5,203 nt of DNA from an uncultured Marmoricola sp. (GTDB lineage Bacteria > Actinomycetota > Actinomycetes > Propionibacteriales > Nocardioidaceae). The stretch is from positions 1 to 5,203 of the forward strand of contig NZ_CALTZE010000189.1 of NCBI RefSeq assembly GCF_943913695.1. Direction: 5' to 3'. The first letter of the stretch is position 1. Each line of letters starts with the position of its first letter. The notes below the pieces were generated by a model that was not told where the DNA came from, ran no database searches, and worked only from the letters and a program-made list of their open reading frames with translations. Positions 1-5,203 of this stretch are shown piece after piece. Position numbers and translations under genes: made by a program.

Positions 1-3
1 CGG

Positions 4-45
4 CCCCTTCGTGACGCCCGCTCGTCCCTCGCGGGCTCCTCAGGG
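4..45. repeat. Palindromic intergenic repeat element at the left edge
   Basis: This element has CCCT (5-8) at its left and AGGG (42-45) at its right as outer inverted arms. An inner stem CCCGC (17-21) pairs with GCGGG (31-35) around a 9-nt loop. Its right arm runs into the first 36-bp tandem unit, so the two repeat types share bases 35-45. It resembles, from memory, the short CCCTTCGAGACG...CTCCTCAGGG palindromes scattered between genes in Nocardioides-like genomes; that recollection is not checked. It lies downstream of the minus-strand dehydrogenase gene, where a hairpin could help end or stabilise the transcript, but there is no T-rich tail typical of an intrinsic terminator. Confidence 0.5.
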
Positions 46-194
46 AGCGGCGCCACTGCTGCTCGTCCGAGCTCCTCCAGGAGCGGCGCCACTGCTGCTC
101 GTCCGAGCTCCTCAGGGAGCGGCGCCACTGCTGCTCGTCCGGGGTCCTCCGGGAGCGGCGCCACTGCCGATCGGGCCTCGCCTCAGGGAGCGGC
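35..194. repeat. Tandem array of 36-bp repeats (four units plus a partial fifth)
   Basis: Units lie at 35-70, 71-106, 107-142 and 143-178, each exactly 36 bp. A partial fifth at 178-194 keeps only the core CCTCAGGGAGCGGC. Units 1-3 are almost identical; unit 4 has a diverged right half (166-178). There are no spacers. Each unit carries a GCTCC/GGAGC inverted repeat with a 4-nt loop, followed by the palindrome GGCGCC; GAGCTC palindromes form at the junctions at 69-74 and 105-110. In plus-strand RNA an alternative 7-bp stem GAGCGGC/GCTGCTC (for example 45-51 with 58-64, one G-U pair) could form and would compete with the first stem. The array is immediately downstream of the dehydrogenase gene and its partial unit overlaps the stop codon. 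No gene is credible in 1-182. Confidence 0.85.
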
Positions 195-2957
195 CGTCTC
201 GTGGCGCAGGAGGAGCTCGGCGAGGTGGACGGCGCGGCGGCCGGCGAGGTCGTCGAGCTGGGTGCGGCAGGAGAAGCCGTCGGCGAGTACGACGGCGTCG
301 GGGCCGGCGTCGCGCACCGCGGGCAGCAGGGCGTGCTCGGCGACGGCGACGGAGACCTCGTAGTGGCCCTGCTCGACGCCGAAGTTGCCGGCGAGCCCGC
401 AGCAGCCGCCGACGCGGGTGAGCGTGGCGCCGGTGCGGGCGAGCAGGGCGGCGTCGGTCTCCCAGCCGAGGACGGCGTGGTGGTGGCAGTGCGGCTGGGC
501 GACCACCTCGGTGCCGGTGAGGTCGGGCGGGGTCCAAGCGCCGCGGCGTACCTGCTCGGCGAGCACCTCGGCCAGCGACCGCACACCGGCGGCGACCTCC
601 GGGACGCGTGGGTCGTCGACGATCTGGGCGGCGTCCTCGCGCAGGGCCGCCAGGCAGCTGGGCTCGAGACCCACGACGGTGGCGCCCGAGGCGACGTAGG
701 GGTGCAGCGTGGCCACGGTCGCGGCGACGATGCGGCGGGCGGCCCCGAGCTGCCCGGTCGTGATCCACGTCAGGCCGCAGCAGGCCGCCTCGGGGATGAC
801 GGCGGCCCGCAGCCCGGCCTGCTCGAGCAGCGCGAGCGCGGCGCGGCCGGTGTCGGCGGCGAAGCGGTCGGTGAAGGAGTCGGCCCACAGCCAGACGTCG
901 ACGTCGGTCGCGGTCGCCGGGCGCTGCCGGCGCGAGCGCAGCGGCTGCTCGGCGAAGCGCGGCAACGAGCGGCGCTGGTCGACCCCGGCGGCCGCCTTGG
1001 CGACCCGCGCGACCAGACGGCTGCGCAACGCGGCGTTGGCCAGCCGCGGCGGCGTCATCCGCGCCCAGCGGGGCAGCTGGCCGAGCGCGTAGTGGGAGCG
1101 CGGCCGCAGCCGCCGGGCGTACTTGCGCGAGAGCACCTCGGACTTGTACGTCGCCATGTCGACGCCGGTGGGGCAGTCGCGCGCGCAGCCCTTGCACGAC
1201 AGGCACAGGTCGAGCGCCTGCTCCACCGCCGGGTCGCCGACGTCGAGCACGCCGCTGGCGACGTCTTGCAGCACGTGGGCGCGACCTCGTGTGGAGTCCC
1301 GCTCCTCGCGGGTCGCCTGGTAGGAGGGGCACATCACGCCGCCGTTGGCGGTGTTGTCGGCGACGCACTTGCCGACGCCGGTGCAGCGGTGCACGGCCTG
1401 GGCGAAGGAGCCGGCGTCGTGGGTCAGCCGCAGTGTCGGGCGCAGCCCCGGCCCGGCCAGGCCCGTCTGGGCGAGCCGGAGGTCGGCGTCGAAGGGGGCG
1501 GGGTCGACCAGCACACCCGGGTTGAGCAGGTCGCCGGGGTCCAGGCGTCGCTTGGCCTGCTCCATCAGCGCGATCGCCTGCGGGGAGTACATCCGAGGCA
1601 ACAGCTCCGAGCGGGCCCGGCCGTCGCCGTGCTCGCCCGACATCGTTCCGCCGTAGGCCGCGACGAGGTCGGCCGCGTCCTCGACGAACCCACGGAAGCG
1701 CCCGCGCCCGCCCTCGTCGCCCAGCTCGAAGTCGATGCGCACGTGCACGCAGCCGTCGCCGAAGTGGCCGTAGGGCACGCCGTCGAGACCGTGCTCGCGC
1801 AGCAGCGCCTCGAAGTCGCGCAGGTAGGCGCCGAGCCGCTCCGGCGGGACCGCAGCGTCCTCCCAGCCGGCCTGGGCCTGGCGGGTCAGGGAGCGGGCGG
1901 CGAGCCCCGCGCCGTCCTCGCGGATCCGCCACAGTGCGGCCTGTGCCGCGCGGTCGGTGACGACGTCGTGCGGCACCCCGGCCGTGCGGGCGACCTCGCG
2001 CGCCGCCGCCTCGGCCTCGGCCTCGCTCTGACCGGTCACCTCGGCGAAGAGCCAGCCGCCGCCGACGGGCAGCTCGGGGGCGCCGCGGACGAGGTCGACG
2101 ATGCGCTTGCCGAGACCCTCGCAGGCGACCAGGCCGTGCTCGAGGAGCGCCGGGACGGCGTCGGCGGCCTCGGCCATGTCGGCGTACGCCAGCACGGCGA
2201 GCGCGCGGGCCGGGGCGTCCTCGACGAGCCGCACGTGGGCGTCGAGGACCACCGCGAGGGTGCCCTCGGTGCCGACGAGGAACCGGTCGAGCCGGCGGCC
2301 GCGCTCCGGCAGCAGGTGCTCGAAGGAGTAGCCGGAGACCTGCCGGCCGAAGCGGCCGAACTCCGTGCGGACCACGCCGAGGTGTTCGTCGACCAGGTCG
2401 GTCAGGGACGCGGGCGTCGGGTCGGTCGCGGTGTCGAGCACGGTGCCGTCGGCGAGCAGCACGCGCAGCGACTCCACGTTGTCGACCGTGCGGCCGTAGC
2501 CGAGCGCGCGCGACCCGCAGGCGTTGTTGCCGATCATGCCGCCGACCGTGCAGCGCGTGTGGGTCGAGGGGTCGGGTCCGAAGCGCAGCCCGAGCGGGGT
2601 CGCCCGTCGCTGCAGCGAGGCGTGCACCGCCCCCGGCTCGACGTGGGCGACGCGGCGCTCCTGGTCGATGCCGAGCACCCGGCCGAGGTGGCGCTGGGTG
2701 TCGAGCACGAGGCCGGGCCCGATCGCGTTGCCGGCGATGGAGGTGCCGGCTCCCCGCATCGTCAGCGGCGTACCGGTCTCCCGGGCCACGGCCACCGCGG
2801 CCACGATCTCGTCGGTGTGGCGGGGGCGCACGACCACCTGTGGCTCGACCCGGTAGAGCCCGGCGTCGCTGGCGTAGAGCGAGCGGGCCAGCGCGGAGTC
2901 GTCGAGGTCGCTCAGACCCGCCCTGCGCAGCGCTGCGACGAGCGCACCGCTCACCAC
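183..2957 (-). CDS. YdiJ-type FAD and Fe-S dehydrogenase (D-2-hydroxyglutarate or D-lactate dehydrogenase family)
   Basis: This 924-residue flavoprotein probably oxidises a D-2-hydroxyacid to the 2-oxoacid and passes electrons through Fe-S centres to the respiratory chain. The N-terminal half is a PCMH-type FAD domain with RGAGTSIAGNAIG (68-80) and the family block at about 127-161 (GGMIGNNACGSR). The FAD-linked oxidase C-terminal domain follows, with YGHFGDGCVH (396-405) and GEHGDG (441-446), whose histidines probably bind the active-site metal. Next is a ferredoxin-like segment: C525, C531, C543-Pro, then C585xxC588xxC591xxxC595-Pro. Two cysteine-rich CCG repeats end the protein (C726-C727 with C768; C824, C852-C853 and C897). 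No signal peptide or membrane segment is seen. The length compares with about 1,000 residues for E. coli YdiJ. It overlaps the upstream transhydrogenase gene by 7 bp, or by 4 bp (GTGA) if GTG 2954 is the start; the GGAG at 2963-2960 favours 2954. The family is certain; hydroxyglutarate over lactate is inferred from the neighbour. Confidence 0.93.
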   Translation of the reverse strand: MVSGALVAALRRAGLSDLDDSALARSLYASDAGLYRVEPQVVVRPRHTDEIVAAVAVARETGTPLTMRGAGTSIAGNAIGPGLVLDTQRHLGRVLGIDQERRVAHVEPGAVHASLQRRATPLGLRFGPDPSTHTRCTVGGMIGNNACGSRALGYGRTVDNVESLRVLLADGTVLDTATDPTPASLTDLVDEHLGVVRTEFGRFGRQVSGYSFEHLLPERGRRLDRFLVGTEGTLAVVLDAHVRLVEDAPARALAVLAYADMAEAADAVPALLEHGLVACEGLGKRIVDLVRGAPELPVGGGWLFAEVTGQSEAEAEAAAREVARTAGVPHDVVTDRAAQAALWRIREDGAGLAARSLTRQAQAGWEDAAVPPERLGAYLRDFEALLREHGLDGVPYGHFGDGCVHVRIDFELGDEGGRGRFRGFVEDAADLVAAYGGTMSGEHGDGRARSELLPRMYSPQAIALMEQAKRRLDPGDLLNPGVLVDPAPFDADLRLAQTGLAGPGLRPTLRLTHDAGSFAQAVHRCTGVGKCVADNTANGGVMCPSYQATREERDSTRGRAHVLQDVASGVLDVGDPAVEQALDLCLSCKGCARDCPTGVDMATYKSEVLSRKYARRLRPRSHYALGQLPRWARMTPPRLANAALRSRLVARVAKAAAGVDQRRSLPRFAEQPLRSRRQRPATATDVDVWLWADSFTDRFAADTGRAALALLEQAGLRAAVIPEAACCGLTWITTGQLGAARRIVAATVATLHPYVASGATVVGLEPSCLAALREDAAQIVDDPRVPEVAAGVRSLAEVLAEQVRRGAWTPPDLTGTEVVAQPHCHHHAVLGWETDAALLARTGATLTRVGGCCGLAGNFGVEQGHYEVSVAVAEHALLPAVRDAGPDAVVLADGFSCRTQLDDLAGRRAVHLAELLLRHETAAP

Positions 2958-4228
2958 AGCTCCATCGACCGGCGCAGGATGCCGGCGACGTCGTCCTCGG
3001 TGACCTCGCGCGGGGCCGTCGCCAGCAGCCGCTGCTGCACCATGGTGCCGACGACGAGCCGGTCGACGTCACCGTCGTCGTAGCCCACGGCGGCCAGGCC
3101 TGCGGGGATGCCGATGTCGCGCATCAGGTCGCTGAGCACGCCCGCCAGGGCGTCGGGGCCCTCGGCGTGGTCGTGGTCGGGATCCAGCAGCGACGCCGCC
3201 CGCAGATGACGCTCGGGGGAGGCCTCGAAGGTCCAGCGGAACGCCTCGGGCGCCGTCAGCGAGACGGCCATGCCGTGCGGCACCATCGCGTGGTCGGCGT
3301 CGTAGCCCTCGGGCCGGAAGTCGCGCACCTGGCCCGCCACCGGGTAGGCGTGGGCGTGCGGCAGGTGCAGCCCTGCGTTGCCGAAGCCGAGCCCCGCGAA
3401 GGTCGCCGCGAGCGCCATCTGGTGGCGCGCCTCGGCGTCGTCACCGTCGCGCACGGCCCGGCGGAAGGAGCCGGCGAGCAGCGAGAGCGAGCGCTCGGCC
3501 CAGGTGTCGGAGATCGGGTTGGCGCCGCAGTAGGGCACCCGCTCCTCCGGCGTCTTGGCGGCGTACGTCGTGTAGCCGCGCGCGGTGTAGCTCTCCAAGG
3601 CGTGGCAGACGATGTCCATGCCGGAGGCCGCCGTCACCCCGGCGGACTGCGAGAGCGTCAGCGCGGGGTCGACCACCGCGAGCCACGGCCGCAGCCGGGG
3701 GTGGGAGATGCCGGTCTTGACGTGCTGGTCGACGACGTCGAGCACGCAGACGGTGGTCGACTCCGACCCGGTGCCGGTCGTGGTCGGCACCGCGACGAGC
3801 GGCGGCAGCGGGTTGCTGGGGGCTCGGCCACCGCCGATCGGCGCGTTGACGTAGTCGAGCAGCTCGCCGTCGTTGCTGGTGAGCAGCGCGACCGCCTTGG
3901 CGGTGTCGATCGCCGACCCGCCTCCGACGGCGACGAAGGCGTCCCACGGACCGGTCTCGCGAGCGTGGGCGACCGCCTTCTCGAGGCTGGCGTCGGTCGG
4001 CTCCACCCGGGTGCCGTCGTAGACCGCGGCGTCGATGCCGAAGCGCCCCATCTGGTCGGCGACCCGCTGCGGGTGCCCGGTGGCGGCCACCCCGGGGTCG
4101 GTGACCACGAGCACCCGCCCCACCCCGAGCTGGGAGAGGTCGTAGCCGATCTCCTCGCTCGCGCCCTCGCCGAACTTCAGCTGCGGGGCGCCGTAGGTGA
4201 AGACCGACTCGGAGGCAGGCGCGCTCAT
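2951..4228 (-). CDS. Hydroxyacid-oxoacid transhydrogenase (iron-dependent alcohol dehydrogenase family, ADHFE1/HOT-like)
   Basis: This 425-residue protein belongs to the group III metal-dependent alcohol dehydrogenases. HOT members transfer hydride from 4-hydroxybutyrate to 2-oxoglutarate, giving succinic semialdehyde and D-2-hydroxyglutarate, with tightly bound NAD(H) as internal carrier. The N-terminal domain has the nucleotide-binding GGGS (102-105) with D108 and K111. The helical C-terminal domain supplies the metal ligands D205 and H209 (DIVCH), H291 (PHAHAY) and H318 (VPHGM). Blocks that recall human ADHFE1 include RVEPTD (74-79), LDYVNAPIG (124-132), ANPISD (236-241), GFGNAGLHL (281-289) and PERHL (338-342). 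Human ADHFE1 is about 40 residues longer because of its mitochondrial transit peptide, so this is full length. The ATG start has no Shine-Dalgarno but has a -10 hexamer 6 nt upstream. The gene overlaps the downstream flavin dehydrogenase. The subfamily is well supported; the substrate could still be another hydroxyacid or alcohol. Confidence 0.93.
   Translation of the reverse strand: MSAPASESVFTYGAPQLKFGEGASEEIGYDLSQLGVGRVLVVTDPGVAATGHPQRVADQMGRFGIDAAVYDGTRVEPTDASLEKAVAHARETGPWDAFVAVGGGSAIDTAKAVALLTSNDGELLDYVNAPIGGGRAPSNPLPPLVAVPTTTGTGSESTTVCVLDVVDQHVKTGISHPRLRPWLAVVDPALTLSQSAGVTAASGMDIVCHALESYTARGYTTYAAKTPEERVPYCGANPISDTWAERSLSLLAGSFRRAVRDGDDAEARHQMALAATFAGLGFGNAGLHLPHAHAYPVAGQVRDFRPEGYDADHAMVPHGMAVSLTAPEAFRWTFEASPERHLRAASLLDPDHDHAEGPDALAGVLSDLMRDIGIPAGLAAVGYDDGDVDRLVVGTMVQQRLLATAPREVTEDDVAGILRRSMELW
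2960..2963 (-). promoter_or_regulatory. Ribosome binding site inside the transhydrogenase gene
   Basis: On the minus strand GGAG lies in the last codons of the transhydrogenase gene. It is 2 nt before the GTG at 2957 and 5 nt before the GTG at 2954. The 5-nt spacing is the more usual, so the second GTG, forming a GTGA stop/start overlap, is the likelier initiation site. The layout indicates translational coupling of the two enzymes. Confidence 0.5.
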
Positions 4229-4234
4229 GACGCC

Positions 4235-4240
4235 AATCTA
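4235..4240 (-). promoter_or_regulatory. Probable -10 hexamer for a leaderless transhydrogenase transcript
   Basis: On the minus strand TAGATT (4240-4235) fits the actinobacterial TANNNT -10 consensus. It is followed by 6 nt and then the ATG at 4228, so transcription would begin at or next to the start codon. No recognisable -35 is seen, which is common for this promoter class. It lies in the 26-bp gap after the Nudix stop codon, so the enzyme pair could be transcribed independently of the Nudix gene. Confidence 0.55.
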
Positions 4241-4254
4241 CGCGTGGCCCGGGT

Positions 4255-5175
4255 CTAGCCGAGGCCCGCCATCAGCAGCGCCGCCCACACGAGCTCGGCC
4301 ATGGGCAGGCCGCCACGGCGGACGTCCTCGAGGCGGTGCCACGCGACGGCGTCGGCCGTACCGTCGGGGTCGTCGAGGTGCAGCTCGTCGTGGCTGAGCT
4401 CGACGAGGTAGACCAGGTCGACGCCGTGGAAGTCCTCCTCGCGACCGCTGGGAGCCGCTCCGGTGAAGTGCTCGTCGTGGGTGTCGAGCAGCCGCGCGGA
4501 CAGCGGGACCAGGCCGGTCTCCTCCCCCAGCTCGCGGTGCAGCGCGTGCAGCGGTCGCTCGCCGTGCTCCACGCCGCCCCCCGGCAGGGTCCAGTCGCCC
4601 GGCCGGGGACCGCGAGGCGAGTTGCGGGTCAGCAGCACCGACCCGTCGCGCACCACCAGCGCCTTGACCGCCAGCCGCTGCCGGCGCGCGGGGCGGTACG
4701 CCGCCAGGGCCTCGCGCACCATCGGCACGGTCGGGACCGCCCCGGTCTCGACGTCCTCGACCGGCACCCAGCGCGCCTCCACGGTCGAGCCGTCGACCTC
4801 GACGACGCGCGGCTCCGGGGCGTCCGGCGGCACCCACGCGTCGTACACCAGACGCACGGAGTGCATGTCGGTCGGCGACTCCTGGCGGTCGACGACCCGG
4901 TGGGCCGAGCCGATCCACAACGGCTGGCCGACGGTGCAGTCGAGCCCGGTCTCCTCGTAGACCTCGCGCGCCACCGCGACCACCGGCTCCTCGCCGAAGT
5001 CGAGGCCACCCCCGGGCAGGGTCCACAGCGGCGTCGCGGAGAGGTAGGGCGCCATCCGCGCCAGCAGCACGTGCCGCTCGCGCACGATCACGGCGTACGC
5101 CGCCACCCGCTGCCGGCGCGGCAGGTGCTCGCCCGGCTCCCCGGGGTCACCGTCTCGACGCGCGCTCGGATCCAC
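4255..5175 (-). CDS. Tandem-domain Nudix hydrolase with two intact Nudix boxes
   Basis: This 306-residue protein consists of two Nudix folds in a row. Nudix enzymes hydrolyse nucleoside diphosphates linked to another group, using Mg2+ held by the box glutamates. Domain 1 covers roughly residues 23-160 and has box 56-78 (GGLDFGE, seven residues, REVYEETGL). Domain 2 covers roughly 167-305 and has box 200-222 (GGVEHGE, seven residues, RELGEETGL). Both match GX5EX7REUXEEXGU exactly, so both sites could be active. Each box follows a WTLPGG strand, suggesting an internal duplication. There is no signal peptide or membrane segment, so it should be cytoplasmic. The substrate cannot be told from the sequence; oxidised nucleotides, nucleotide sugars and dinucleoside polyphosphates are all possible. 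The chosen start is GTG 5175, 7 nt after a -10 hexamer. The frame stays open to the right edge of the window, so a more upstream start is not excluded. It ends 26 bp before the transhydrogenase gene. Confidence 0.92.
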   Translation of the reverse strand: MDPSARRDGDPGEPGEHLPRRQRVAAYAVIVRERHVLLARMAPYLSATPLWTLPGGGLDFGEEPVVAVAREVYEETGLDCTVGQPLWIGSAHRVVDRQESPTDMHSVRLVYDAWVPPDAPEPRVVEVDGSTVEARWVPVEDVETGAVPTVPMVREALAAYRPARRQRLAVKALVVRDGSVLLTRNSPRGPRPGDWTLPGGGVEHGERPLHALHRELGEETGLVPLSARLLDTHDEHFTGAAPSGREEDFHGVDLVYLVELSHDELHLDDPDGTADAVAWHRLEDVRRGGLPMAELVWAALLMAGLG

Positions 5176-5181
5176 CCCCGG

Positions 5182-5187
5182 TACATT
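5182..5187 (+). promoter_or_regulatory. Probable rightward -10 hexamer overlapping the Nudix promoter
   Basis: On the plus strand TACATT fits TANNNT and is followed by 6 nt (ACGGCC) and then GTG at 5194. This is the spacing expected for a leaderless transcript starting on the first base of a start codon. No convincing -35 is seen in 5155-5165. The call depends on a real gene starting at 5194, which the window does not show. Confidence 0.4.
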
Positions 5188-5188
5188 A
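5183..5188 (-). promoter_or_regulatory. Probable -10 hexamer for the Nudix gene (leaderless)
   Basis: On the minus strand TAATGT (5188-5183) fits TANNNT and lies 7 nt before the GTG at 5175, with no Shine-Dalgarno between them. Any -35 element would fall beyond the window edge. It shares five bases with a rightward -10 hexamer. Confidence 0.5.
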
Positions 5189-5193
5189 CGGCC

Positions 5194-5203
5194 GTGTCCG
5201 ATG
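5194..5203 (+). CDS. Possible start of a divergent gene, cut by the window edge
   Basis: GTG TCC GAT G (Met-Ser-Asp) begins 6 nt after the rightward -10 hexamer and would run out of the window. Only three codons are visible, so nothing can be said about the product. An ATG at 5201 in another frame is an alternative. The call rests on promoter spacing alone. Confidence 0.25.

Noticed and set aside
35..178. CRISPR array, because the unit length is 36 bp
   Set aside because: The units abut directly with no unique spacers, and no cas gene is nearby.
1..182. Intrinsic terminator downstream of the dehydrogenase
   Set aside because: Hairpins are present but no T-rich tract follows on the minus strand, so a standard terminator cannot be claimed.
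11..421. A plus-strand frame encoding a 12-residue peptide repeat (GAAPLLLVRAPQ-like)
   Set aside because: The peptide periodicity only reflects the 36-bp DNA repeat being a multiple of three. The rest is Arg-rich antisense of the dehydrogenase.
112..3072. A 986-codon minus-strand frame overlapping the dehydrogenase in another register
   Set aside because: Its product is Arg/Ala/Pro-rich nonsense with no motifs. The register at 183-2957 encodes the intact flavin and Fe-S protein.
201..3083. A 960-codon open frame on the plus strand, opposite the dehydrogenase
   Set aside because: It is the antisense shadow of a very GC-rich gene whose protein has clear domains throughout. Its own translation is low-complexity, rich in Gly, Ala, Val and Arg, with no recognisable motif.
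2840..4258. A 472-codon plus-strand frame opposite the transhydrogenase
   Set aside because: Same antisense effect of GC-rich codon use; the minus-strand protein is full length with all metal ligands.

Overview
The window is very GC-rich. Its three genes all lie on the minus strand, use GTG and ATG starts, and have strongly GC-biased third codon positions that leave long spurious open frames on the opposite strand. Two of the three gene starts have an actinobacterial TANNNT -10 hexamer 6-7 nt upstream and no Shine-Dalgarno sequence, the layout of leaderless transcripts. Together with the protein sequences this suggests an actinomycete, perhaps Nocardioides or a relative; the genus is a guess from overall resemblance.

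Layout in minus-strand transcription order. At the right edge, a short promoter region (5176-5203) appears to hold two overlapping -10 hexamers pointing in opposite directions. The leftward one serves a tandem-domain Nudix hydrolase (5175-4255). The rightward one would serve a gene of which only the first bases are in the window. After a 26-bp gap with its own -10 hexamer comes an iron-dependent hydroxyacid-oxoacid transhydrogenase of the ADHFE1/HOT family (4228-2951). It overlaps the start of a 924-residue flavin plus iron-sulfur dehydrogenase of the YdiJ / D-2-hydroxyglutarate or D-lactate dehydrogenase type (2957-183). From inside that gene's stop codon to near the left edge lies a non-coding block of about 180 bp: a tandem array of four 36-bp repeats plus a partial fifth, ending in a separate palindromic element.

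The central pair makes biochemical sense. HOT enzymes oxidise 4-hydroxybutyrate to succinic semialdehyde while reducing 2-oxoglutarate to D-2-hydroxyglutarate. A YdiJ-type enzyme can oxidise D-2-hydroxyglutarate back to 2-oxoglutarate and pass the electrons on. The translational coupling therefore suggests a two-enzyme module that oxidises 4-hydroxybutyrate (or a similar hydroxyacid) with 2-oxoglutarate as a recycled hydrogen carrier. The Nudix gene is probably a house-cleaning or nucleotide-metabolism neighbour with no obvious link. Nothing looks like a mobile element, CRISPR array or defence system.
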